From: Plantactinospora sp. KBS50
Lineage (GTDB): Bacteria; Actinomycetota; Actinomycetes; Mycobacteriales; Micromonosporaceae
Reading direction: 5' to 3'
DNA length: 64,000 nt
Assembly (NCBI RefSeq): GCF_002285795.1
Contig: NZ_CP022961.1
Coordinates: forward strand, 1,116,001 to 1,180,000
Both the position numbers and the translations under genes were made by a program. This document shows, piece by piece, positions 16,034 through 25,691 of this stretch. The notes under the pieces are model-generated. The model was given only the letters and a program-made list of their open reading frames with translations. It did no database searches and had not been told where the DNA came from. The first letter of the stretch is position 1. The number at the start of each line of letters is the position of its first letter.

Positions 16034-17314
16034 ATGATGCGACGACTCGGCGCCGGCCGGCTGGCCGCGGCCGCGGTGCTGCTCGTGGCCGTCGTCGGTG
16101 GCACCGCCGCGCCGGCCCTTGCCGCCGACAAGGATCGGGTTTCAATACACGTTCCGAGCAGCTTCACCGCCGGCGGTTCGGTCGGCGCGGTGACGCTCGG
16201 GGCCGCCAAGCGGACCAAGGGCTGTGTGACCGTCCGCAGCCAGCTCGGCGTCCGGCTGGCCGGCCTGGCACCCGACCAGTTGCGGGCCGAGGTCGCGGTC
16301 GACGGCCGGTGGCACGCGATCGGGGTCAGCGGCGGCGAGGGCGAGATCGCCACCGCGGCGGTCGCACCGGGCAATCCCGTGCTGTGCAACAAGAAGAGCG
16401 TGTCGGTGCGCTACCGGCTCACCTTCCTGAACGGGACGCCGTCCGGCACCGCGACGCTGATCGGCCAGTTCAGCACCGCTGCGGGCGACGTGTTCGGCCG
16501 GGCGTCGCACACCAGCAAGGTCAAGGGTGCGGCGAAGGCCACGGCCAGCCCGTCGGCGCAGCCGTCCGAGACCACCCCGGCCGAGCCGACCGTGGCGCCC
16601 ACCGACGAGCCGGTGGTCCAGGCGGTGCCCAACGCCAGCGCGGGTACGGCGAAGGCGGCCAGCGATTCCGGCGGGCTCGGCATCGGCGGGCTCGTCATGG
16701 TGCTGGGCATCGGGATGGTGGGGATGGGGGTGGCGCTGCTGGTGATGCTGCTGCGCCGCAACCGGCCCGACGACGGCCCCGGCGCCGGAGCGCCGGCGAT
16801 GGCCGGTGCCGCGGCGGTGGCCGGCACCGGTGCCGCGGCGTTCGCCGGCGGACCGCCCCGACCCCGCGAGTACCGGTCCGGTGGCTACTCCGGCGGAGGC
16901 GCCGGAGCGCCGCGTACCGGCCGGCACGCCCAGGGCACCGGCCAGCCGGAGTACGGCGCCGGCTGGGCCGGATCCGGCACCGACCGGCCGGCCCCGGGCG
17001 GTGGTCGGCACGGCCAGGGTGGTCAGCCGGACAGCGCCTGGTCGGGGCCGGGCGCCAGCCGGCCGTTCGCCGAGCCGACGGCGCTGTTCCCGCAGGTGGA
17101 ACCGTCCAGCGCGCCGCCGGCGAGCACCCGGCCGTCCAGCGGTCCGCCGTCCGGTGCCCAGCCGTTCGGCCCGCGGCCGTCCAGCGCGCCGCCGGCCAAC
17201 GACCCGTGGTCGGACGACCCGCGGTCCAACGACCCGGGGCGGCCCCGGCACCGTGCCGTCGGTCCCGACGCCACGCAGGCCATGCCGCGGTTGCCCCGCC
17301 AGCCCGGATCCTGA
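16034..17314 (+). CDS. Secreted, C-terminally anchored protein with disordered cytoplasmic tail
   Basis: 426 residues. There is a clear signal peptide (about residues 1-30, ending APALA). An extracellular domain follows (about 31-175) with two cysteines (TKGCVTV and PVLCNKK) that could pair. A Ser/Thr/Pro stalk leads to a single membrane helix near 216-238 (GLVMVLGIGMVGMGVALLV) and a stop-transfer RRNRP. The last ~185 residues are Gly/Pro/Ser-rich and disordered, with DPW/DPRS repeats near the end. They finish with DATQAMPRLP, similar to motifs in the membrane protein at 5726. The function is unknown. It could be a surface protein whose tail is phosphorylated; that is inference. Confidence 0.65.
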   Translation: MMRRLGAGRLAAAAVLLVAVVGGTAAPALAADKDRVSIHVPSSFTAGGSVGAVTLGAAKRTKGCVTVRSQLGVRLAGLAPDQLRAEVAVDGRWHAIGVSGGEGEIATAAVAPGNPVLCNKKSVSVRYRLTFLNGTPSGTATLIGQFSTAAGDVFGRASHTSKVKGAAKATASPSAQPSETTPAEPTVAPTDEPVVQAVPNASAGTAKAASDSGGLGIGGLVMVLGIGMVGMGVALLVMLLRRNRPDDGPGAGAPAMAGAAAVAGTGAAAFAGGPPRPREYRSGGYSGGGAGAPRTGRHAQGTGQPEYGAGWAGSGTDRPAPGGGRHGQGGQPDSAWSGPGASRPFAEPTALFPQVEPSSAPPASTRPSSGPPSGAQPFGPRPSSAPPANDPWSDDPRSNDPGRPRHRAVGPDATQAMPRLPRQPGS

Positions 17315-17644
17315 AAAGGCCGACACCGCACACCTCGGCCCGCTTCGCCGCCCGGTCTGCCTGCCCGCTCCCTCGTCCCGTTGATCAAGGCGTCCACCGC
17401 GCTGGAAGCGCTTTCCTGCGCCACGGACACCTTGATCGACGAGGAATCGAGGCGGGATGGCCGTGGGGTGACGGTGCGATGGCGGCCGACGCCGGGTGAC
17501 GGCGGTTGACCGGGGTCGGCTCGGTCCGCTCGGATACGCTCCGGGTTGACCGTCCGTATCGGCTGGACCATCCCCGTCGGCCGGACCGCCGAACCGGACC
17601 GCCGAACGGATTGCCGAACCGGCCGCCGAACAGGAGCGAGACCC
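17315..17644. other. Intergenic region before manB
   Basis: 330 bases without a gene. It holds the hairpin repeat at 17380-17440. Around 17570-17640 there is a short direct-repeat tract (GGACCGCCGAACC-like units). No other RNA gene or convincing promoter is visible. Confidence 0.4.
17380..17440. repeat. GATC-centred interspersed hairpin, copy 1
   Basis: The left arm GTTGATCAAGGCGTCC (17380-17395) pairs with GGACACCTTGATCGAC (17425-17440) at 14 of 16 positions. The loop holds an inner dyad GGAAGCGCTTTCC. A second element with the same outer arm occurs at 40436-40496, so this appears to be a dispersed REP-like repeat that could also act as a terminator. Confidence 0.6.
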
Positions 17645-19081
17645 TTGAGTGACCTGTCCCAGATCGTGAAGGCCTACGACGTCCGCGGTGTCGTCCCCGA
17701 CCAGTGGGACGAGCGGGCGGCCGAAGCGCTCGGCGCCGCCTTCGCGCAGGTGCTCGCGGCCGCGGAGGACGCACCGGACACTGTGGTCATCGCGCACGAC
17801 ATGCGGGACTCGTCGCCGGGACTGGCGGCCGCGTTCGCGTCCGGGGTGCGGGCCGAGGGCATGTCGGTGATCTCCACCGGCCTCGGGTCGACCGACATGC
17901 TCTACTTCGCCTCCGGCATGCTGGACCTGCCGGGCGCGATGTTCACCGCGAGTCACAATCCGGCGCGGTACAACGGGATCAAGATGTGCCGGGCCGGTGC
18001 CCGGCCGATCGGCCAGCAGAGCGGGCTGGCCGAGATCCGGGACCGGGCCCAGGCGCTGCTGGACAAGGCCGAGCCCGGCCGGCCCGGTGCGCCCGGGGGC
18101 GCGCAGCCGCCGGCCGGTGCGCAGCCGGGCGGGACGTCCGCGGCCGAGGACACCGAGCAGCGCCGCGAGCTGCTTCCCGCGTACGCCGAACACCTGCGCG
18201 GGCTGGTCGACCTGTCCGGGATCCGGCCGCTGAAGGTGGTGGTGGACGCCGGCAACGGGATGGGTGGCCACACCGTGCCGGCGGTGCTCGGCGACGCCGT
18301 GCTGCCGCCGCTCCCGCTGACCGTGGTGCCGCTCTACTTCGAGTTGGACGGGTCGTTCCCGAACCACGAGGCGAACCCGCTGGACCCGGCGAACCTGGAG
18401 GATCTGCGGGCCGCGGTCCGGGAGCACGGCGCCGACCTGGGATTGGCCTTCGACGGCGACGCGGACCGCTGTTTCGTGGTCGACGAGCGCGGCGAGCCGG
18501 TCTCGCCGTCCGCGATCACCGCGCTGGTCGCCACCCGGGAGCTGGCCAAGCACCCGGGGGGCACGGTGATCCACAACCTGATCACCTCCAGCGCGGTGCC
18601 GGAGATCGTCCGGGAGGCCGGCGGCGAGCCGGTGTGCAGCCGGGTGGGCCACTCGTTCATCAAGGCCGACATGGCCCGGACCAACGCGATTTTCGGCGGG
18701 GAGCACTCGGCGCACTACTACTTCCGGGACTTCTGGTTCGCCGACACCGGCATGCTGGCCGCGATGCACGTGCTCGCGGCGCTCGGCGGTCAGGACCGGC
18801 CGCTGTCGGAACTGGCCGGCGCGTTCGAGCGGTACGTGGCCTCCGGCGAGATCAACTCGACCGTGGCGGACCAGGCGGCCGCGTCGGCGCGGGTGCGCTC
18901 GGCGTACCCGGATGCCGAGGCCAACGAGCTGGACGGGCTGACGCTGCGGTTCCCCGACGGTTCCTGGATCAACCTGCGTCCCTCCAACACCGAGCCGCTG
19001 CTGCGGCTCAACGTCGAGGCGCCGACGGCCGAGCGGATGGCCGCGCTGCGCGACGAGGTGCTCGCCCTGGTCCGCGCCTGA
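17645..19081 (+). CDS. manB: Phosphomannomutase/phosphoglucomutase
   Basis: 478 residues from TTG 17645 (LSDLSQIVKAYDVRGVVPDQ), with CAGGAGCGAG upstream. The enzyme interconverts mannose-6- and mannose-1-phosphate. The phosphoserine loop TASHNP has its Ser at residue 103. The metal site DGDADR begins at residue 270. The sugar-binding GGEHSAHYYF (about 350) and the phosphate-binding RPSNTEP near the C-terminus are present. An Ala/Gly/Pro insertion of about 25 residues (near 142-170) is longer than in most relatives. It matches Rv3257c and is followed by trm112, the SIS isomerase and manA. Confidence 0.94.
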   Translation: MSDLSQIVKAYDVRGVVPDQWDERAAEALGAAFAQVLAAAEDAPDTVVIAHDMRDSSPGLAAAFASGVRAEGMSVISTGLGSTDMLYFASGMLDLPGAMFTASHNPARYNGIKMCRAGARPIGQQSGLAEIRDRAQALLDKAEPGRPGAPGGAQPPAGAQPGGTSAAEDTEQRRELLPAYAEHLRGLVDLSGIRPLKVVVDAGNGMGGHTVPAVLGDAVLPPLPLTVVPLYFELDGSFPNHEANPLDPANLEDLRAAVREHGADLGLAFDGDADRCFVVDERGEPVSPSAITALVATRELAKHPGGTVIHNLITSSAVPEIVREAGGEPVCSRVGHSFIKADMARTNAIFGGEHSAHYYFRDFWFADTGMLAAMHVLAALGGQDRPLSELAGAFERYVASGEINSTVADQAAASARVRSAYPDAEANELDGLTLRFPDGSWINLRPSNTEPLLRLNVEAPTAERMAALRDEVLALVRA

Positions 19082-19181
19082 CGGCCGGTGGGCGGGTCGG
19101 TGGTGACCGCCGCGATTAGGATCCACAGCGCCGGGGGACACTGCCGAGGCGTCCCGTCGACACACCGTGGAAGGAGCTGTC

Positions 19182-19385
19182 GTGGCCCTGGACCCGCAGT
19201 TGCTGGAGATTCTCGCCTGTCCGGACACGCATCATGCGCCGCTGGACTACGATGCCGCGGCGCAGACGCTGACCTGTGCGGAGTGCGGCCGGATCTTCGA
19301 GATCCGCGACGACGTGCCGGTGCTGCTGCTGGACGAGGCGAGGGGCGGGCCGCAAGCCGCAGACCCCGCGGGAGCTGGCCGGTAG
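19182..19385 (+). CDS. Trm112-family small protein
   Basis: 67 residues from GTG 19182, which has GGAAGGAG upstream; in-frame codons before it are unlikely to be used. It shows LLEILACPDTHHAPLDY, then TCAECGRIFEIRDDVPVLLLDEA, the bacterial Trm112/YcaR-type zinc-ribbon pattern. The first CxxC is reduced to one Cys followed by two His. In eukaryotes Trm112 activates methyltransferases; bacterial roles are mostly undefined. It lies between manB and the SIS isomerase, as in other actinobacteria. Confidence 0.85.
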   Translation: MALDPQLLEILACPDTHHAPLDYDAAAQTLTCAECGRIFEIRDDVPVLLLDEARGGPQAADPAGAGR

Positions 19386-19414
19386 ATGTCGACTGCGGCT
19401 GGAGGACGAGCCTG

Positions 19415-20608
19415 ATGGAGGGCACCGCCGGAGTGAGCGGGCAGCGTACCGCCGACGAGGCACTGCTGGATGACGCCGAGGCGCTCGGCGAGTTCGACCC
19501 GGGCGGGATGCTCCGGTTCACCGCCTCGGCCGGCGCGCAGGTGCGCGAGTCGGCGGCGTTGGCCGCCGAGGCGAATCTCACCGGTCTGGGCGAGGAGGGC
19601 CGGCCACGGGCCGTGGTGATCGCCGGCATCGGCACCGCCGGACGTACCGGTGACCTGCTGGCAACGGTCGCCGGCCCGCGCTGCCCGGTGCCGGTGATCC
19701 CGCACAGCAGCGCCGGCGTGCCCGGCTGGGTGGGTGCGGCGGACGTGGTGATCGCGGTGAGCGCCTCGGGCCGCAGCCCCGAGGCGCTGGGCGCGGCGCA
19801 GGCCGCCGCGCGTCGCGGCGCCCGGCTGGTCGCGGTCGGCGCGCCCGACTCGGAACTGCAGTCGGTCGCCGACCGGGTGCGCGCGCCGTTCATCCCGGTG
19901 CCGCGCCGGGCGCCGGCCCGGGCGAGCCTGTGGGCGCTCAGCGTGCCGGTGTTGATGGCCGCCCGCGCGCTGGGCCTGGTGAAGGTGAACGAGGCCGACC
20001 TCGCCGAGACCGCGTCCCGGCTGGACGCCGACGCGGACCGCTGCCGGCCGCAGGCGGAGTCCTTCGTCAACCCGGCCAAGTCGCTGGCGCTCGGCCTGGC
20101 CGGCTCGATCCCGATCGTCTGGGGCTCGTCGCCGCTGGCCACCGTGGCGGCCCGGCGGTTCGGCGACACCCTGTCGGCCAACGCCCGCTACCCCGTGGTC
20201 GCCGGGGCGTTGGGTGAGGCCGGCCGGGGTCGGGTGGGTCTGCTCGACGGCGTCTTCGGCGGGCTCGGTGAGGCCGCCCGGGACATCTTCGCGGACCCGG
20301 ACGAGGAGGAGTCCCCCGGCACCCGGCTGCGTCTGGTGCTGCTGCGCGACGGTGGCCTGAACGCCGAGGACGACACCCCCGAACCGCTGGCCGTGGAGGA
20401 GCGGCGCGCGGACGCCGTGCAGACCCTGGCCGAGCGTCGGGGGGTGCGCTGTGACGTCGTCACGGCCGAGGGCGGGTCGGCGCTGGAACGGTTGGCGTCG
20501 CTGACCGCGGTGCCCGACTTCGCGTCGGTCTATCTGGCCCTGGCACATCGCCTGGACCCGATGGCGGTGCCCGCCATCACCGAGATGAAGGAGCTGTCGA
20601 ACCAGTGA
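19415..20608 (+). CDS. SIS-domain phosphosugar isomerase (PGI/PMI-like)
   Basis: 397 residues from ATG 19415, with GGAGGACGAG upstream. It has two SIS domains. The first is around VVIAGIGTAGRTGDLLA and VIAVSASGRSPEALGA, with the Ser/Thr-rich sugar-phosphate loop. The second is around SIPIVWGSSPLATVAARRF. FGDTLSANARYPVVAGALGE matches the bifunctional phosphoglucose/phosphomannose isomerase family. It likely converts fructose-6-phosphate to glucose- or mannose-6-phosphate, partly overlapping manA. It corresponds to Rv3256c. Substrate choice cannot be read from the sequence. Confidence 0.82.
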   Translation: MEGTAGVSGQRTADEALLDDAEALGEFDPGGMLRFTASAGAQVRESAALAAEANLTGLGEEGRPRAVVIAGIGTAGRTGDLLATVAGPRCPVPVIPHSSAGVPGWVGAADVVIAVSASGRSPEALGAAQAAARRGARLVAVGAPDSELQSVADRVRAPFIPVPRRAPARASLWALSVPVLMAARALGLVKVNEADLAETASRLDADADRCRPQAESFVNPAKSLALGLAGSIPIVWGSSPLATVAARRFGDTLSANARYPVVAGALGEAGRGRVGLLDGVFGGLGEAARDIFADPDEEESPGTRLRLVLLRDGGLNAEDDTPEPLAVEERRADAVQTLAERRGVRCDVVTAEGGSALERLASLTAVPDFASVYLALAHRLDPMAVPAITEMKELSNQ

Positions 20609-20636
20609 CGCCGCCGTACCGCCCGGGAGCCCGGCC

Positions 20637-21635
20637 GTGAGCGCCGAGGGTGGCACCCGGGCCATCATCGCGGCCCTCGCCGCGAACCTGGGCATCGCCG
20701 TGACGAAGTTTCTCGCCTGGCTGCTCACCGGCTCCTCGTCGATGCTCGCGGAGTCGCTGCACTCGGTGGCCGACTCGGGCAACCAGGCGTTGCTGCTGCT
20801 CGGCAACCGCCGCTCCCGGCGCGCCGCCACCGCGGAGCACCCGTTCGGGTTCGGGCGGGAGCGCTACATCTACGCGTTCATCGTGGCGATCATCCTGTTC
20901 AGCCTGGGTGGCCTGTTCGCGCTCTACGAGGCGTGGCACAAGTTCTCCCACCCGGAGCCCATCCGCAGCTGGCAGTGGGTGCCGGTGGTCGTGCTGCTGG
21001 CCGCGGTCGGCATGGAGGGCTACTCGTTCCGTACCGCGATCAAGGAGTCCAACCAGATCCGCGGCCGGGTTTCCTGGCTGCGCTTCATCCGGCGGGCGAA
21101 GGCGCCCGAGCTGCCGGTGGTGCTGCTGGAGGACTTCGGCGCCCTGGTGGGTCTGGTGTTCGCGCTCGTCGGCGTGGGCATGACGCTGGCCACGGGCGAC
21201 GGCCGGTGGGACGCCGGGGGCACGGCGATGATCGGCATCCTGCTGGTGGTGATCGCCGCGACACTGGCGGTGGAGACCAAGAGCCTGCTGCTGGGTGAGT
21301 CCGCGTCGAACAAGGACATCCGCCAGATCGAGGCGGCGATCATGGACGGCCCGGAGATCGACCGGATCATCCACATGAAGACCCTGCACCTGGGTCCGGA
21401 GGAGTTGCTGGTCGCCGCGAAGATCGCGGTGCAGCCGTGTGAGCTGGCCGGTGAGGTGGCCCGGGGTATCGACGCCGTCGAGGCGCGGATCCGGGCGGCC
21501 GTACCGATCGCCCGGGTCATCTACCTGGAGCCGGACGTCTACAGCGCCAGCGCCGCGGCGCGGGCGGCCCGCGCCGGCGTGGCCGATCCCCGCGATGACG
21601 TCGCCGAGCGGGCTGCGGACCTGCCCGGAGGCTGA
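20637..21635 (+). CDS. Cation diffusion facilitator transporter
   Basis: 332 residues from GTG 20637. It has the CDF signature in helices 1-2 (AANLGIAVTKFLAWLL, then MLAESLHSVADSGNQ), with the HSxxD metal site. About six membrane helices are followed by a C-terminal metal-binding domain (IEAAIMDGPEIDRIIHMKTL). It likely exports Zn2+, Mn2+ or Fe2+ in exchange for protons. The second half-site reads LEDFGALVGLV, so the usual HxxxD is altered; metal choice is therefore uncertain. It ends 2 bases before manA and is probably co-transcribed with it. Confidence 0.88.
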   Translation: MSAEGGTRAIIAALAANLGIAVTKFLAWLLTGSSSMLAESLHSVADSGNQALLLLGNRRSRRAATAEHPFGFGRERYIYAFIVAIILFSLGGLFALYEAWHKFSHPEPIRSWQWVPVVVLLAAVGMEGYSFRTAIKESNQIRGRVSWLRFIRRAKAPELPVVLLEDFGALVGLVFALVGVGMTLATGDGRWDAGGTAMIGILLVVIAATLAVETKSLLLGESASNKDIRQIEAAIMDGPEIDRIIHMKTLHLGPEELLVAAKIAVQPCELAGEVARGIDAVEARIRAAVPIARVIYLEPDVYSASAAARAARAGVADPRDDVAERAADLPGG

Positions 21636-21637
21636 TC

Positions 21638-22900
21638 ATGGAGACCCTGCACGGGACGATCCGCGACTACGCCTGGGGTTCCCGTCGAGTGCTGGCCGAG
21701 TTCCAGGGCCGGCCGGCACCGACCGAGGGTCCGGAGGCCGAGTTGTGGCTCGGTGCGCATCCGGGCGCCCCGGCGCGGGTGGACCGGCCGGCGGGCCGGA
21801 CCCTGCTGCCCGACCTGCTGGCGGCCGAGCCGGAGCACTGGCTCGGCGCCGAGGTGGTCGCGCGGTTCGGGCCACGGCTGCCGTTCCTGCTCAAGGTGCT
21901 GGCGCCGGAGCGGCCGTTGTCCCTGCAGGCACATCCGGACGCCGAGCAGGCCCGGGCCGGGTACGCCGCGGAGGAGGCGGCCGGGGTGCACCGCAACTAT
22001 GTGGACCCGTACCACAAGCCCGAGATGCTGGTGGCGCTGCATCCGTTCGAGGCGCTGTGCGGCTTCCGTGATCCGGCGGTCTCCGCGGCGGCGATCGCCG
22101 GGCTGGGGCTGGCCGAGCTGGAGCCGGTGGTGGCCGCCCTGCGGCGCGGCGTCGAGGGCCTCGGCGAGGCGGTCCGGTTGCTGCTGACCGTGCCGACGCA
22201 CCGGCGGGCCGGGTTGGTCGAGGCGGCGGTCCGGGCGGCGGGTACGGCCGAACCGGCCGCGTCGGCCGCTGCCGGGATCGCCGCTCCCGCGCCCGCTGCT
22301 CCCGCCGCCGGGATCGCCGCTCCCGCGGCCGCCGGCCCGGCGGCGGCCGCCCACGGGTCGGGGTCGGCCGGGCTGGTGCCGCGGCTGGCGCGGGACTATC
22401 CCGGCGATCCGGGCGTGCTGGTGGCGTTGTTGCTCAACCACGTCGCGCTCGAACCCGGACAGGCGATCTGGATGCCCGCCGGCAACCTGCACGCGTACCT
22501 GCGGGGTTGCGGCGTGGAGATCATGGCGGCCAGCGACAACGTGCTGCGCGGCGGCCTGACCCCCAAGCGGGTCGACGTGCCGGAGCTGTTGCGGGTGCTC
22601 CGCTTCGAGGTGTTGGCCGATCCGGTGCTGCTGCCGGTGCCGGTGGCGCCCGGGGTGGTGACCTGGCCGGTGCCGGTGCCCGATTTCGCGCTGTACCGGG
22701 TGCGGGTGGATGGTTCGGCGCCGGTCCGGTTGACCGGATCCGGTCCCCGGGTGGTGCTCGGTACCGCCGGCACGGTGACCGCCGGTGACGATGACGGGGC
22801 GCTGGCGGTGCCGCGCGGTACGGCGGCGGTGGGCCGGGCGGGCGCGGGTGCGCTGGTGCTGACGGGGGTCGGCGAGGCGTACGTGGCCACCGTCGGCTGA
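21638..22900 (+). CDS. manA: Mannose-6-phosphate isomerase, class I
   Basis: 420 residues. This zinc enzyme interconverts fructose-6- and mannose-6-phosphate. It shows LHGTIRDYAWGSRRVLAEF at the start, the zinc ligands in SLQAHPD and YHKPEM, and the signature WMPAGNLHAYLRGCGVEIMA followed by DNVLRGGLTPK. About 45 residues of Ala/Gly-rich low-complexity sequence (near 200-245, with GIAAPA repeats) interrupt the helical domain. It is the last gene of the manB-to-manA run and corresponds to Rv3255c. Confidence 0.94.
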   Translation: METLHGTIRDYAWGSRRVLAEFQGRPAPTEGPEAELWLGAHPGAPARVDRPAGRTLLPDLLAAEPEHWLGAEVVARFGPRLPFLLKVLAPERPLSLQAHPDAEQARAGYAAEEAAGVHRNYVDPYHKPEMLVALHPFEALCGFRDPAVSAAAIAGLGLAELEPVVAALRRGVEGLGEAVRLLLTVPTHRRAGLVEAAVRAAGTAEPAASAAAGIAAPAPAAPAAGIAAPAAAGPAAAAHGSGSAGLVPRLARDYPGDPGVLVALLLNHVALEPGQAIWMPAGNLHAYLRGCGVEIMAASDNVLRGGLTPKRVDVPELLRVLRFEVLADPVLLPVPVAPGVVTWPVPVPDFALYRVRVDGSAPVRLTGSGPRVVLGTAGTVTAGDDDGALAVPRGTAAVGRAGAGALVLTGVGEAYVATVG

Positions 22901-22919
22901 CCCGGTTTCCGCGTTCCGC

Positions 22920-22948
22920 TTGACAGTGTGTATACGGATTGTGACTAT
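22920..22948 (+). promoter_or_regulatory. Predicted ahcY promoter
   Basis: TTGACA (22920-22925) and GACTAT (22943-22948) are 17 bases apart, with a GTATAC palindrome in the spacer. The distance to the ahcY start is about 185 bases, so the leader would be long. A 48-codon frame beginning ATGAGTGTG (22948-23094) lies within it but has no recognisable product. Confidence 0.45.
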
Positions 22949-23132
22949 GAGTGTGCGCAGCGTGAGCGAACTGAGATGCTCGCGCGGCGGAGACCAAACC
23001 GGGGGGATGCGCGGGGCGGCGGGGTGGTGGGCAGCGAGTCTGTCCGCGGCTCGCCGTCCCGCGCGCTATGCGCTCCACGCCGAACGCGTAAGGTGAGGAT
23101 CACGCAACCGGACCCGTTCGACAGGAGCTTCG

Positions 23133-24641
<1,509 letters not shown>

Positions 24642-24668
24642 CATCCCGAGCGGCACCCCGTTACCGAC

Positions 24669-24722
24669 CGGACGCCGGCCGGCGGCCCCCGACCCGAGTG
24701 CGGGGCCGCCGGCCGGCGTCCG
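24669..24722 (+). terminator. ahcY terminator
   Basis: A perfect 21-bp inverted repeat (24669-24689 and 24702-24722) with a 12-base loop starts 27 bases after the ahcY stop and is followed by TTCCC. It is very stable and GC-rich, as expected for an actinobacterial terminator. It separates ahcY from the iron-regulated efe operon. Confidence 0.8.
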
Positions 24723-24759
24723 TTCCCGACTTGACGACCGAGCGCCTTCCGCGAGAAGG

Positions 24760-24778
24760 TAGGCTGCCCTAACTAAGG
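24760..24778 (+). promoter_or_regulatory. IdeR/DmdR-type iron box before efeU
   Basis: TAGGCTGCCCTAACTAAGG resembles the 19-bp DtxR-family operator TTAGGTTAGGCTAACCTAA, with conserved TAGG, CCTAA and AAGG blocks. It ends 26 bases before the efeU start. This predicts iron-dependent repression of the operon by an IdeR/DmdR1 homologue. The match is by eye. Confidence 0.65.
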
Positions 24779-24804
24779 GATGCCTTACTTTCGTCGGAGC
24801 GTCG

Positions 24805-25674
24805 ATGTTCGCCACGTACCTGATCGGACTGCGGGAGGGCCTGGAGGCCGCGCTCGTGGTCAGCATCCTCGTCGCCTTCCTGGTCAAGTCGCGGCGCCGG
24901 GAACAGCTCTCCCAGGTCTGGATCGGCGTCGGCCTGGCCGTGGCGCTGTCCGTCCTGTTCGGTGGGCTGCTCACGTACACCAGCACGACGCTGTTGCAGA
25001 CCTCGGCGCAGCGGGAACTCTTCGACGCGGTCACCTCGGTGCTGGCCGTGGCCTTCGTCACCTGGATGATTTTCTGGATGCGCCGGGCGGCCCGGTCCAT
25101 CGCCGGCGAACTGCGGGAGAAGCTGACCGACGCGCTCGCGCTCGGCGGCTGGGCCGTACTCGGGATGGCCTTCCTGGCCGTGGTGCGCGAAGGGCTGGAG
25201 ACCGCGCTCATCTTCTTCTCCGCCGCCCAGACCGCCGGCGGCCGTAGCGGCCCGCTGCTCGCCCTGATCGGCGGCGTGCTCACCGCCGTGGTGCTCGGCT
25301 TCCTGCTCTACGCCAGCGCCGTGCGGATCAACCTGAGCCGCTTCTTCACCTGGACCGGAGCCCTGCTCATCCTGGTCGCCGCGGGCATCTTCAAGTACGG
25401 CGTGCACGACTTCCAGGAGGCCGGCGTGCTGCCCGGCCTGCGGAACCTGGCGTACGACGTGTCGGGCTGGTTCGACCCGACCTCCTGGTACGCCAGCCTG
25501 CTGTCCGGGATGTTCAACATCACCCCCGCGCCCACCGTGTTCGAGGTGGTCGCCTGGGTCGCGTACGGCATTCCGGTCCTGATCCTCTTCCTGCTGCCCA
25601 ACCGCCCGCGACGGGCGGCCCCGGCCGGCGACACCACCACCGACAGTCCGGCGCCCGCGCCGCAGAACGCCTGA
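24805..25674 (+). CDS. efeU: EfeU/Ftr1-type iron permease
   Basis: 289-residue integral membrane protein with about seven helices. Two REGLE motifs bind iron: LREGLEAALVVSI (about residues 9-21) and VREGLETALIFFS (about 129-141). This is the fingerprint of the oxidase-dependent Fe transporter family. It is the first gene of efeU-efeO-efeB, with a 17-base gap to efeO. The iron box directly upstream fits regulation by iron. The length is normal. Confidence 0.95.
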   Translation: MFATYLIGLREGLEAALVVSILVAFLVKSRRREQLSQVWIGVGLAVALSVLFGGLLTYTSTTLLQTSAQRELFDAVTSVLAVAFVTWMIFWMRRAARSIAGELREKLTDALALGGWAVLGMAFLAVVREGLETALIFFSAAQTAGGRSGPLLALIGGVLTAVVLGFLLYASAVRINLSRFFTWTGALLILVAAGIFKYGVHDFQEAGVLPGLRNLAYDVSGWFDPTSWYASLLSGMFNITPAPTVFEVVAWVAYGIPVLILFLLPNRPRRAAPAGDTTTDSPAPAPQNA

Positions 25675-25691
25675 GATCTCGGGAGTCATCA

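Noticed and set aside
22926-23132. SAH riboswitch upstream of ahcY
   Set aside because: I could not recognise the conserved SAH-aptamer core by eye; kept only as a long leader of unknown role.
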